Positions 46,352 through 55,211 of a stretch of 64,000 bases of DNA are shown here, piece after piece. The position numbers and the translations under genes are program-made. Each line of letters opens with the position of its first letter. The stretch's first letter is position 1. The stretch lies in assembly GCF_923077115.1 (NCBI RefSeq), contig NZ_CAKLPX010000005.1, positions 1 to 64,000 of the forward strand, written 5' to 3'. This DNA is from Sinobacterium norvegicum (lineage in GTDB: Bacteria; Pseudomonadota; Gammaproteobacteria; Pseudomonadales; Sinobacteriaceae). The notes under the pieces are model-generated. The model did not search any database. It was not told the origin of the DNA and saw only the letters and a list, made by a program, of their open reading frames with translations.

Positions 46352-46381
46352 TCGTCAGTGGTGAGAGCGTCCTTGCAAAAA

Positions 46382-46414
46382 TAAAAAAACCGAGCCAAGT
46401 GCTCGGTTTTTTTA
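46382..46414. terminator. bidirectional terminator between SnoaL-like gene and sodB
   Basis: Stem CCGAGC / GCTCGG (46390-46395 with 46401-46406) is flanked by seven A residues on the left and seven T residues on the right, so it can serve both converging genes. Confidence 0.92.
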
Positions 46415-46432
46415 TTGTCTGCCGGTTAGCGA

Positions 46433-47014
46433 TCAGCCCATGTTGGCGTTGACAAAATCCCAGTTGACCAGGGCCCAGAAGGCTTCGATATAATTAGGGC
46501 GGGCGTTACGGTAATCGATGTAATAGGCATGTTCCCATAAATCGAGGGTTAATACCGGGGTGACACTGCTGTCGGTTAATGGGGTTGCAGCATTGCTGGT
46601 ATTGACGATGGCCAGGCTGCCATCGCTGTTTTTGACCAGCCAGGTCCAGCTGGAGCCAAAGTTGTTGATGGCGGAGTTGGTAAACGCCTCTTTAAACTCA
46701 GTAAAGGAGCCAAAGCTGGCATTGATGGCGTCAGCCACGGCGCCTGCCGGCTCGCCGCCGCCATTGGGGCTGAGGCTGTTCCAGTAAAAGGTGTGGTTCC
46801 ATATTTGCGCGGCATTGTTAAAAACCCCGCCGCTGGCAGTTTTGACGACGTCTTCCAGGCTTTTGCCCTCAAACTCAGTGCCGGGCACCAAACCATTGAG
46901 TTTCTGCACATAGGTGTTGTGGTGTTTACCGTAATGATACTCCAGGGTCTCTTGAGAGATATAGGGCTGAAGTGCATCGATTGCATAGGGTAGAGCCGGT
47001 AGTTCAAAAGCCAT
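46433..47014 (-). CDS. sodB: Superoxide dismutase, Fe type
   Basis: 193 aa, typical of FeSOD. Metal ligands are visible: the first His in [12 protein letters not shown], the His of NHTFYWNSL, and Asp/His in [11 protein letters not shown]. The [13 protein letters not shown] segment, with Gln before the second His, is the Fe-type signature. It disproportionates superoxide in the cytoplasm. A single gene with an own terminator. No Fur-type operator was clear upstream. Confidence 0.96.
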   Translation of the reverse strand: MAFELPALPYAIDALQPYISQETLEYHYGKHHNTYVQKLNGLVPGTEFEGKSLEDVVKTASGGVFNNAAQIWNHTFYWNSLSPNGGGEPAGAVADAINASFGSFTEFKEAFTNSAINNFGSSWTWLVKNSDGSLAIVNTSNAATPLTDSSVTPVLTLDLWEHAYYIDYRNARPNYIEAFWALVNWDFVNANMG

Positions 47015-47216
47015 GAGTATTCATCCTTAATTATGTGGTTTCGCCAGACAGTGAATAAGCTAGCAGAAGTTTAGCAGGCTGCCAATGGTACGTTTTTTAA
47101 TCAATCGTTAGTTTTGACGATTCATCGAGGTTGGCTGACGAACAATATGGCGTTGAGCGCTGAATACTGGTAATTTGGCGGGTATATTAGCTTTATTGAA
47201 GGTTTAAGGAATCGCA

Positions 47217-48059
47217 ATGCCGAAGAAGGAAAATGACGACTTACTCGATATACCCAGCATGGTGCCAGACAGTGATGATGTAAGAGTCACTGCCGCGGCG
47301 AAGGTAAGAGCGCGAAAGCCTGCTCAGGCAAAAACAGCGGCATCGACAAAGACTGCAGCGCCTTCACGGCCCCAACAAACCGTGGCGGCCAGCGGCGAAT
47401 CCGGCGGTGGCTTTTGGATGACGGCGGCCATTTTGGCGCTATTGCTGGCTTTATTGAGCAGCGCGGGGGCGGTTTTTCTCTATCAGCAAATTCAATTGAC
47501 GATTAAAGATTTAAACCAGGCGGATGCGCGTTTGGTGTCATTGGAAAACAAGCTGTTATCGACCGATGAATCGATGAGCGAGTCCACCGATATGATGCGC
47601 ATAAAGATCAGTGAAATGGGCAAGCAGCTCGATGTTAACTTTAAAGAAATCGACAAACTGTGGGCGGCTCGCAACAGTTTGGTGAAGACAAGCAAGGCAA
47701 GCAGTGGTCAATTGAGCACCCAGGCGAAGCAAGTTAAGACGCTGCAGGGTGAGTTAAAAACCAAGCTGGCCAACCTGAAGAAGACTGTCGATACGGCTAA
47801 TCAGAATCAGGCCAAGCTTAATAATGTTGCCGATCAATCGTTGGCCGTGAGTTTGGCTGTCGATTCGTTGCAGCAGGCCCTCGATGAGCAGCAGCAACAG
47901 ATGCGTCAGTTGGTGGATGCCGATAACAAGCTGAAGAGCACTAATGCCTCTGTTGATAAGCGATTGAAAGATCACGATGAATGGGTGGCCTCGTTCAATG
48001 GCTATCGCAAGCAGGTCAATCAGCGCTTGGCTGCACTGGAGCAAAAAACAGGCGGATAG
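47217..48059 (+). CDS. Single-pass membrane protein with long periplasmic coiled coil
   Basis: 280 aa. Ala/Lys/Thr-rich cytoplasmic N-terminus (~1-65), one membrane segment at 67-89, then heptad-rich helix from ~92 to 275 with many Leu, Gln and Lys. SD AAGGA lies 6 nt before the ATG. No enzymatic motif. The architecture resembles envelope spacer or scaffold proteins, but I do not recognise the family. Monocistronic, bounded by a terminator. Confidence 0.72.
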   Translation: MPKKENDDLLDIPSMVPDSDDVRVTAAAKVRARKPAQAKTAASTKTAAPSRPQQTVAASGESGGGFWMTAAILALLLALLSSAGAVFLYQQIQLTIKDLNQADARLVSLENKLLSTDESMSESTDMMRIKISEMGKQLDVNFKEIDKLWAARNSLVKTSKASSGQLSTQAKQVKTLQGELKTKLANLKKTVDTANQNQAKLNNVADQSLAVSLAVDSLQQALDEQQQQMRQLVDADNKLKSTNASVDKRLKDHDEWVASFNGYRKQVNQRLAALEQKTGG

Positions 48060-48086
48060 TGCTGAATGAGCGCTACAGGCAGAGAC

Positions 48087-48118
48087 AAAAAAGCCGAGGT
48101 TAATAGCCTCGGCTTTTT
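48087..48118. terminator. bidirectional terminator
   Basis: A 9-bp stem AAGCCGAGG / CCTCGGCTT (48091-48099 with 48107-48115) with A residues before and T residues after serves the coiled-coil gene (+) and the outer-membrane protein gene (-), which converge here. Confidence 0.92.
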
Positions 48119-48142
48119 ATTGCGTTGCTTTCAGTGGCGGAG

Positions 48143-48910
48143 TTAGAAATTATAGATCAGGCCAATAATGGGGCCGTGGGTCCAGGTGTCGTAGGCAAAA
48201 TAACCGGATTCGCCTTGGCTGCCAGTCTCATAGTCCACGTAAACCGCCTTGTATTGTAAATCGAGGCTGAGGCTGTCGGTCATCTTGTAGTGGGCACCGA
48301 CGGCTAGATTGGAGGTGAAATTCGATGACAGACCAAAGCCTCCGACGTCGCCCTTGGCCATCAACGTCCAGCGCTCATTTAACGGTTTCAACCAGCGGGC
48401 ACCGACCACGGCATCGACCCAGTCCTCTTCGACGCTAATCTTGGTATTAGCTGGGCCATTGAATTTGAGGTCGATATCATTATCCCACCAGCGAATACCG
48501 CCGAAGTAATCGATGCTGCTGCCCTCTAGCTGGAAACGTTTGAAGGCCAGCGCCTCTAATACACCCTGGCGAATACTGGCATCAATATCCTCCCCTAAGG
48601 GTCCGGATGCATCAGGCCCCAAATCCATAAACGCATAGTCGACCATCACACCCCAGTTGGTACTGTTATTCAGCGCCTCGAAGCGAAACATGCCGCCCAT
48701 GTCGAGGTTACTGAAAATATCACCGCTGTCGAGGTCTACTTCAGTAGTGCGGTTATTGAAAGGGAGTCCGATGGTGGTATCACCCTTGATATTGGTACCC
48801 TGTAGATAGATTTCGGCCTGGTAAGACCAGTCGCTGGCACTGGCATGGGTGGTCAGCAAGGTGGCGGCGGTGGCCAATACGGCGGCGATGCGACGGGGGT
48901 GGGCTGTCAT
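48143..48910 (-). CDS. Outer-membrane beta-barrel protein
   Basis: 255 aa. Signal peptide of ~25 residues (TTHASA before SDWSYQ). The mature part alternates amphipathic strands (WGVMVDYAFMDLG, IDYFGGIRWWDND, LDLQYKAVYVDYETG) and ends GLIYNF, the terminal-Phe signal for BAM insertion. The size suits an 8- to 10-strand barrel. Resembles unspecific outer-membrane proteins seen in marine gammaproteobacteria; transported ligand unknown. Confidence 0.8.
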   Translation of the reverse strand: MTAHPRRIAAVLATAATLLTTHASASDWSYQAEIYLQGTNIKGDTTIGLPFNNRTTEVDLDSGDIFSNLDMGGMFRFEALNNSTNWGVMVDYAFMDLGPDASGPLGEDIDASIRQGVLEALAFKRFQLEGSSIDYFGGIRWWDNDIDLKFNGPANTKISVEEDWVDAVVGARWLKPLNERWTLMAKGDVGGFGLSSNFTSNLAVGAHYKMTDSLSLDLQYKAVYVDYETGSQGESGYFAYDTWTHGPIIGLIYNF

Positions 48911-48949
48911 GGATAACCTCGGGTAGTTGGGTATAAATAGCTTAACTTC

Positions 48950-48969
48950 ATATTAAGTAAGCTTAATAT
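48950..48969. promoter_or_regulatory. palindrome upstream of the outer-membrane protein gene
   Basis: ATATTAAG-TAAG-CTTAATAT, perfect 8-bp arms, lies 40 nt before the outer-membrane protein ATG. The position suits an operator overlapping the promoter. The remaining 48970-49208 before fumarase shows nothing firm. Confidence 0.45.
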
Positions 48970-49208
48970 AGCCGACCAATGCTTTTTGAGCATAGCTGAT
49001 ATGCGCACAATGAACTTTTCGTTGTCGTGCCAATGTGTTTGTTAAGCGCTGACGAATGCAGCCGAGCTGACGATATTGGTGTACAATGCCGCGCAAAAGT
49101 TCTTCCCGTGTATGTGATCGTCCTGTTTGAGGTGTCCTGGCGGGGGGTAATTGATAATAATTAGCAGTGAGTAGACACTGTTATGGTTCTGGCTAAGGAG
49201 TTCTTCGC

Positions 49209-50723
49209 ATGACTATTATTCGTCAAGATGACTTGATCGACAGCGTCGCAGATGCGCTGCAGTACATCTCTTATTACCATCCACTCGATTTTATTCAGGG
49301 TGTGCACGAGGCTTATCTGCGCGAAGAGTCGCCAGCGGCCAAGGATGCGATGGCTCAAATTCTGATCAATTCGCGCATGTGTGCCGAGGGCAAGCGCCCG
49401 ATTTGTCAGGACACCGGTATTGTCACCGTTTTCTGTAAGGTCGGTATGGATGTGCAGTGGGATTCGACACTGTCTGTTACCGATATGATTAACGAGGGTG
49501 TTCGTCGCGCCTATACGCACCCGGATAACGTTCTGCGCGCCTCTATTCTGGCCGACCCGGCCGGCGCGCGTAAAAATACCAAGGACAACACGCCAGCGGT
49601 TATTCACTACGAGATTGTCGAGGGTAATACCGTTGATATTCAGGTGGCGGCCAAGGGTGGCGGCTCCGAGAACAAGTCTAAGATGGTGATGTTGAACCCA
49701 TCGGACTCCATCGTCGATTGGGTGAAGAAGACCGTGCCGACCATGGGAGCTGGCTGGTGTCCACCGGGTATGTTGGGCATAGGCATTGGCGGTACCGCAG
49801 AGAAAGCCGCGGTCATGGCGAAAGAGTCGCTGATGGACCCTATCGATATTCATGAGTTGCGTGAGCGTGGCCCGCAAAACCGTGTGGAAGAGCTGCGTCT
49901 TGAAATCATGGATGCGGTCAACCAGTTGGGCATCGGTGCTCAGGGCTTGGGCGGCCTAACCACAGTGCTCGACATTAAAATCATGGACGCGCCGACTCAC
50001 GCTGCCTCACTGCCGGTGTGTATGATTCCTAACTGTGCCGCGACTCGCCACGCGCACTTTGTTTTAGACGGCTCGGGCGCTGCTTTGCAAACCCCACCCA
50101 GCCTCGACGAGTGGCCTGAGATCAGCCGCGAAGGTGGCGATGCCAAGCGCGTCAATCTGCAGGATATTACCCAGGCGGAAATGGAAAGCTGGAACAGCGG
50201 CGATACCTTGCTGCTTAACGGTAAGATGCTAACTGGCCGCGATGCCGCCCACAAGAAAATGGTCGAGATGCTCGATAACGGCGAAGAGTTGCCGGTCGAC
50301 CTTAAAGGCCGCTTTATCTACTACGTCGGCCCCGTCGACCCGGTGCGTGACGAGGCTGTTGGCCCCGCTGGCCCAACAACGGCAACGCGGATGGACAAGT
50401 TCACCCGTCAAATTATCGAACAGACCGGCTTGATGGGCATGATTGGTAAGGCTGAGCGTGGCCCAACGGCTATCGAGGCGATCAAAGACAACAAGTCGAG
50501 CTATCTGATGGCCGTCGGCGGTGCAGCCTACCTGGTATCGAAGGCGGTGAAACATGCCGAGGTTGTCGGTTTCCCCGAGCTGGGAATGGAAGCCATTTAC
50601 GAATTCGATGTGGTCGATATGCCAGTGACTGTCGCCGTCGATAGCCGCGGCGATAATGCGCACGAATCTGGCCCAAGAATCTGGAAGCAAAAGATTGAAG
50701 AGCAGATCTTAGAAGTGAAGTAA
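49209..50723 (+). CDS. fum: Fumarate hydratase, class I (Fe-S)
   Basis: 504 aa, matching the ~507-aa single-chain class I fumarases. Cysteines suited to the [4Fe-4S] cluster occur in ICQDTG, MIPNCAATRH and GPAGPTTATRMD context regions; PICQDTGIV and the SSYLMAVGGAAYLVSKA C-terminal part are typical. It interconverts fumarate and malate in the TCA cycle. SD AAGGAG 9 nt before the ATG. Own terminator. Confidence 0.94.
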   Translation: MTIIRQDDLIDSVADALQYISYYHPLDFIQGVHEAYLREESPAAKDAMAQILINSRMCAEGKRPICQDTGIVTVFCKVGMDVQWDSTLSVTDMINEGVRRAYTHPDNVLRASILADPAGARKNTKDNTPAVIHYEIVEGNTVDIQVAAKGGGSENKSKMVMLNPSDSIVDWVKKTVPTMGAGWCPPGMLGIGIGGTAEKAAVMAKESLMDPIDIHELRERGPQNRVEELRLEIMDAVNQLGIGAQGLGGLTTVLDIKIMDAPTHAASLPVCMIPNCAATRHAHFVLDGSGAALQTPPSLDEWPEISREGGDAKRVNLQDITQAEMESWNSGDTLLLNGKMLTGRDAAHKKMVEMLDNGEELPVDLKGRFIYYVGPVDPVRDEAVGPAGPTTATRMDKFTRQIIEQTGLMGMIGKAERGPTAIEAIKDNKSSYLMAVGGAAYLVSKAVKHAEVVGFPELGMEAIYEFDVVDMPVTVAVDSRGDNAHESGPRIWKQKIEEQILEVK

Positions 50724-50772
50724 GCAGGTGTTTAACGAGTAAAACTTCTGTTTTATTCGTCATCGCAAAAGA

Positions 50773-50807
50773 GGCCGCTGTGATATAGTCACTGCGGCTT
50801 TTTTGTT
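50773..50807 (+). terminator. terminator after fumarase
   Basis: GCCGC-T-GTGA / TCAC-T-GCGGC (50774-50783 with 50789-50798, one T-T mismatch), loop TATAG, followed by a T run. Confidence 0.9.
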
Positions 50808-50852
50808 TTTTTATCTGGCAATTCTTCTTCTAAGCAATGGAAGCGGTAATTT

Positions 50853-52304
50853 ATGAGTACCCCCACCTTTCTTTGGCACGACTACGAGACCTTTGGCATC
50901 AATCCCGCCAAGGACCGTCCCAGCCAGTTTGCCGCTATTCGTACCGACATGGACTTAAATATTATTGGCAAGCCGATGATGTGGTACTGCAAGCCGGCCG
51001 ATGACTTTTTGCCCAGCCCAGAGGCTTGTTTGATTACCGGAGTGACGCCGCAGCTCTGTTTGGCCAAGGGCGCTTGTGAGTCTGAATTTATGGGTTTGAT
51101 CGAGGCTGAAATGTCGGTGCCCAATACCTGCAGTGTCGGCTATAACAGTATTCGTTTTGACGATGAGGTCACCCGGCACAGCTTCTATCGAAATTTCATC
51201 GACGCCTATAGTCGTGAATACCAAAACGGCAACAGTCGCTGGGATCTGATCGACGTGGTGAGAATGACCTATGCGCTGCGCCCTGAGGGTATTGTTTGGC
51301 CCAGCAAAGAAGATGGCCTGGCCAGTTTTCGTCTGGAGGAGTTAACCGCCGCCAATGGTATCAGCCATGAGAATGCCCACGATGCGTTAAGCGATGTCTA
51401 TGCCACCATTGCCATGGCCAAACTCATCAAAGACAAGCAGCCCAAGCTGTTCGACTACGCCTTTAAACTGCGTAATAAGCACGAGGTTGCCAAGCTGGTC
51501 GACGTCAATACATTGACGCCGCTGTTTAATGTCTCGGGGATGTTTGGCGGTTTGCGTGGCAATATCTCTTTGGTTGTGCCGCTGATGACTCACCCGAGTA
51601 ATAAAAACGAGGTGGTCTGCTTCGACCTATTGCAACACCCGCAATTGCTGATGGATATGTCCGCCGAGGAGATTCAGCAGTGGCTGTATACCCCCGCGCG
51701 GGATTTGCCGGCAGGGATAGAGCGGCCGGCGTTGAAGAGTATTCATTTGAATAAGAGCCCGATGATTGGCCCAGCGAAGATGTTTACCGAGGATGCGGCA
51801 ATGGCTGAGCGACTCGGCCACGATATTAACGCCTACCGGCAGAACTTTAAGCTTTTACGCTCGCTGGATATTGCGGCCATCAAGGCCAAGCTGTTGTCTG
51901 TTTACAGCCAGCCCAGAGAGTTCGCTGCCGTGACGGACCCAGATTTCATGTTGTACAGCGGTGGCTTTTTTAGCAGCGATGACAAGAACACCATGCGCCA
52001 GATTCGGTCGATGCCGGCCATCGCGCTGGCCGAGGCGCGTTTTAGTTTCGATGACCCACGATTGCAGGAAATGCTGCTGCGTTTTCGTGCCCGAAACTAT
52101 CCACAGACACTGACCATGCCCGAGCATCAGCAGTGGCAGGAGTTCAGAGAGATGCGGCTGATGGACCCCAACGGCGGTGGCTCCTATACCTTCGATGACT
52201 ATATGCTGTCGATAGAACAGCTGGCCAGCGGTAACGAAAATGAGGCCGAGATGAAAATTCTGCAGGCGCTGTATGAATATGCCAACGTTATAGGGGGGGG
52301 TTAA
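50853..52304 (+). CDS. sbcB: Exodeoxyribonuclease I
   Basis: 483 aa, typical ExoI length. DEDDh exonuclease domain: WHDYETFGINPAKDRPSQF at the N-terminus with the first Asp/Glu pair, and NAHDALSDVYAT with the catalytic His/Asp. SH3-like and C-terminal helical regions follow. It degrades single-stranded DNA 3'-5' in repair and recombination. The stop overlaps the nudF start by 1 nt. Confidence 0.95.
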   Translation: MSTPTFLWHDYETFGINPAKDRPSQFAAIRTDMDLNIIGKPMMWYCKPADDFLPSPEACLITGVTPQLCLAKGACESEFMGLIEAEMSVPNTCSVGYNSIRFDDEVTRHSFYRNFIDAYSREYQNGNSRWDLIDVVRMTYALRPEGIVWPSKEDGLASFRLEELTAANGISHENAHDALSDVYATIAMAKLIKDKQPKLFDYAFKLRNKHEVAKLVDVNTLTPLFNVSGMFGGLRGNISLVVPLMTHPSNKNEVVCFDLLQHPQLLMDMSAEEIQQWLYTPARDLPAGIERPALKSIHLNKSPMIGPAKMFTEDAAMAERLGHDINAYRQNFKLLRSLDIAAIKAKLLSVYSQPREFAAVTDPDFMLYSGGFFSSDDKNTMRQIRSMPAIALAEARFSFDDPRLQEMLLRFRARNYPQTLTMPEHQQWQEFREMRLMDPNGGGSYTFDDYMLSIEQLASGNENEAEMKILQALYEYANVIGGG

Positions 52305-52954
52305 TGGCTGTGGATAACACCGAACTGATTGGCCAGCTGGGCTGCGGCGATGCAGAAATAGTGGGTAGCGAAACACTGCACTCAGGCTTTTTTGATTTCG
52401 TCAGTCATCGCATCAGGCACCGACTATTTGCCGGCGGTTGGAGTGACAGCTTTGATCGTGAACTGTTTGAGCGGGGCAATGCCGCGGCGATATTACTGTT
52501 TGACCCGCAGAGTGACAGCGTTGCCTTGGTCGAGCAGTTTCGTGTCGGTGCGCTGGCGGCAACGCTGCCCAGCGGTGAGCCATCAACACCCTGGCTGTTG
52601 GAAATCGTCGCCGGTATTATCGAACCCGGCGAGACAGCGCAGGATGTCGCCTGCCGTGAGTCAGAAGAGGAGGCCGGTGCCGAGGTGTTAGCGGTAGAGC
52701 ATATCGCCGGCTACTTCCCCAGCCCCGGTGCCTGTAGCGAGTACATCGAATTATTCTGTGGCCGTATCGATGCCGCCTCTATGGGTGGTCTGCACGGCTT
52801 GGACAGTGAGAATGAAGATATTCGGCTACACATAGTCCCGCGTCAGCAGGCAATGACGCTGTTGGCCCAGGGCCGATTAAATAACGCCAGCACTATTATT
52901 GCCCTGCAATGGCTGCAGCTGAATGCCGAGCGACTACAGCAGGCCTGGGGTTGA
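52304..52954 (+). CDS. nudF: ADP-ribose pyrophosphatase (Nudix)
   Basis: 216 aa. The Nudix box GIIEPGETAQDVACRESEEEAG is complete and the preceding VEQFRVG and PWLLEIVAGIIE plus later GYFPSPGACSE are characteristic of NudF. It hydrolyses ADP-ribose to AMP and ribose-5-phosphate. Start overlaps sbcB stop; stop overlaps the thpR ATG by one base. Confidence 0.9.
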   Translation: MAVDNTELIGQLGCGDAEIVGSETLHSGFFDFVSHRIRHRLFAGGWSDSFDRELFERGNAAAILLFDPQSDSVALVEQFRVGALAATLPSGEPSTPWLLEIVAGIIEPGETAQDVACRESEEEAGAEVLAVEHIAGYFPSPGACSEYIELFCGRIDAASMGGLHGLDSENEDIRLHIVPRQQAMTLLAQGRLNNASTIIALQWLQLNAERLQQAWG

Positions 52955-53496
52955 TGCGGCTATTTATTGCCATTCCACTGCGGCCCGATTTGGCTGCTCA
53001 GTTGCTGCAGGCACATCAGCAGTACGGCGACGAGGCGGTTGGACGCTGGATACCGCAGCACCAGCTGCATCTTACATTGGCCTTTTTAGGCGAGCAGCAC
53101 AGTGCCGAGCCGGTTATCGAAATAATGAAACGGTTAGAAAGTGAGTGCTGTTTCAATATCGACTTTGACGCCAACAGTCTGGCGGCGTTCACACCAAAAA
53201 TTCTGGCGTTTGAACCGCTGTCCTGTGACCCATTGATGGGATTACGCCAGCAACTGACAGCGTTATTAACGGCCTCCGGTCTCATCGCTGAATGCAATGA
53301 CGGGCGAGCTTTCAGGCCTCATATCACCCTGCTGCGTGGCAGGGCCGGTGACTTGCCGTTGCCCGATGAGTACCTCGATGGTTTTTCTCTTGGTGTGAGC
53401 CAGCTTGTACTCTATCGCAGCGAACATGTTAATCTGCCTGACGGTGGTTGCCATATCAACTATGAGCCGCTGCATTTTAGTTATCTATCGGTGTGA
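52954..53496 (+). CDS. thpR: RNA 2',3'-cyclic phosphodiesterase ThpR (2H family)
   Basis: 180 aa from the ATG at 52954 (MRLFIAIPL is the family start; the frame extends 15 codons upstream inside nudF). The two 2H motifs are HLTLAFLG (~47-54) and HITLLRG (~125-131). The family opens or ligates 2',5'/2',3'-cyclic RNA ends; the cellular role is unclear. Coupled to nudF. Confidence 0.92.
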   Translation: MRLFIAIPLRPDLAAQLLQAHQQYGDEAVGRWIPQHQLHLTLAFLGEQHSAEPVIEIMKRLESECCFNIDFDANSLAAFTPKILAFEPLSCDPLMGLRQQLTALLTASGLIAECNDGRAFRPHITLLRGRAGDLPLPDEYLDGFSLGVSQLVLYRSEHVNLPDGGCHINYEPLHFSYLSV

Positions 53497-53520
53497 AACC
53501 GTTTATTAAAGGAACAGGGC

Positions 53521-55110
53521 TTGAGTGATCAGCAGGTAGAAAAGAAGACCGTGGCGAAAAACAGCGGATTGCTGCGTTCGAGCGCCGTGGTTGGCGTGAT
53601 GACCATGCTATCGCGCGTATTAGGCCTGGCCCGGGATGTCTGTTTTGCTCTGTTTATTGGTGCTGGCAACGGCGCAGATGCTTTTTTTGTCGCTTTTAAA
53701 ATTCCCAATTTTTTACGCAGACTCTTTGCCGAGGGTGCTTTTTCCCAGGCCTTTGTACCGGTGTTGTCAGAGTATCAAACCCAACATGGTCACAGCGCCG
53801 TCAGGGCGCTGATTGATCGAGTCAGCGGTGTGCTCGGCGGTATCTTACTGGTGCTGACGGCGGTGGGTATTTTTGCGGCACCGGTGATCGCCGCCGTTTT
53901 TGCCCCCGGTTTTACCGTCGACGAGCAGAAGTATCAGCTAACGGTTGAACTCATTCGTATCACCTTTCCGTATTTGTTTCTCATCTCGATGACCGGCCTT
54001 GCCGGCTCTATTCTTAACAGTTACGGCCGCTTTGCGGTGCCAGCGATTACCCCAGTACTGTTGAATCTGTCGTTAATCGCAGCAGCCATCTTCTATGCTC
54101 CCTCGATGGAACAGCCGGCTTTTGCCCTGGCCTGGGGAGTGTTGGTGGCGGGTTTGGTACAGCTATTATTTCAGCTGCCGTTTCTGTTGCGCTTAAAGCT
54201 GTTGCCTCGGCCCATATGGGACACCAAGGACGAGGGCGTTCGCCAAATCATGACGCTGATGATTCCGGCATTGTTCGGAGTCTCTGTCAGTCAGATCAAT
54301 TTATTGCTCGATACGGTGCTGGCCTCGTTATTGCCAACGGGGAGTGTCTCCTGGTTGTATTACTCCGACCGACTTACTGAGTTGCCGTTGGGGGTGTTTG
54401 GTATCGCTGTGGCAACGGTGATTTTGCCCTCGCTGTCACGTATCCATGCCGATAAAGGCCAGCAGGCCTTTGCCAATACGCTGAGTTGGGCAACCCGTAC
54501 CGTGCTGTTTATTGCCCTGCCAGCCACGGCAGCCTTAATGGTGCTGGCCGAACCGATCTTGATTGCCCTGTTTCAATACGGCGCCTTAACCGCCGACGAT
54601 GTGACGATGTCGAGTTATAGTCTTCGTGCCTATGCGTTGGGGTTGTCGGCGTTTATGTTGATCAAGGTGCTGGCGCCAGGCTATTACGCCCGCAAGGACA
54701 CCAAGACGCCGGTGAAAATTGGTATCAAGGCCATGGTCGCCAATATGGTGCTTAACATCCTTTTTGTTGCGCCGCTGTATTATTACTGGCAGATAGGACA
54801 CGTCGGCTTGGCGCTGGCGACGTCAGTGGCGGCTATGCTCAATGTGATGTGGCTGTGGCGTGGGTTATTAGCTGATCAGGTCTATCAGTGGAGCAGCCTC
54901 TTTTGGCATAGTGTTATGCGCAGCGTCGCTGCCAGTATCGCAATGGCAGTGGCGCTCTACGCATTGTTGCCTGTTATCGGTGATATGGCGACTCTGGCTT
55001 GGTACCAGAGAGCTGGCTCTGTGTTGCTGCTCTGTGCCTTGGGAGCGGCGGTCTACCTTGTGGTATTGGCGCTGTCAGGGGCGAAAGTACGCCATTACCG
55101 AGCGGCCTAA
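53521..55110 (+). CDS. murJ: Lipid II flippase MurJ
   Basis: 529 aa MOP-superfamily protein with about 14 membrane segments. The N-terminal SSAVVGVMTMLSRVLGLARD and FKIPNFLRRLFAEGAFSQAFVPV are hallmark MurJ sequences. TTG start with AAAGGAA upstream; a GTG at 53551 is the alternative. It flips lipid II, made by MraY and MurG encoded earlier in the window. It precedes ribF. Confidence 0.96.
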   Translation: MSDQQVEKKTVAKNSGLLRSSAVVGVMTMLSRVLGLARDVCFALFIGAGNGADAFFVAFKIPNFLRRLFAEGAFSQAFVPVLSEYQTQHGHSAVRALIDRVSGVLGGILLVLTAVGIFAAPVIAAVFAPGFTVDEQKYQLTVELIRITFPYLFLISMTGLAGSILNSYGRFAVPAITPVLLNLSLIAAAIFYAPSMEQPAFALAWGVLVAGLVQLLFQLPFLLRLKLLPRPIWDTKDEGVRQIMTLMIPALFGVSVSQINLLLDTVLASLLPTGSVSWLYYSDRLTELPLGVFGIAVATVILPSLSRIHADKGQQAFANTLSWATRTVLFIALPATAALMVLAEPILIALFQYGALTADDVTMSSYSLRAYALGLSAFMLIKVLAPGYYARKDTKTPVKIGIKAMVANMVLNILFVAPLYYYWQIGHVGLALATSVAAMLNVMWLWRGLLADQVYQWSSLFWHSVMRSVAASIAMAVALYALLPVIGDMATLAWYQRAGSVLLLCALGAAVYLVVLALSGAKVRHYRAA

Positions 55111-55176
55111 TCGGCGCTTTTGTCTGTGTGGTCAGCGAGTTCAATGCTAGCTATAGAGGCGGCGCGCTTAGTGGGG

Positions 55177-55182
55177 TATAAT
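55177..55182 (+). promoter_or_regulatory. -10 element upstream of ribF
   Basis: TATAAT at 55177-55182, 30 nt before the ribF start. No good -35 hexamer at 16-18 nt, so the promoter call is moderate. Confidence 0.45.
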
Positions 55183-55211
55183 TCCGCCCCTTATTGAATA
55201 CGAGCCTGATG

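Noticed and set aside
49161-49877. 238-codon minus-strand frame inside fumarase
   Set aside because: A shadow of the fumarase gene, rich in His/Arg/Asn/Thr with no family resemblance.
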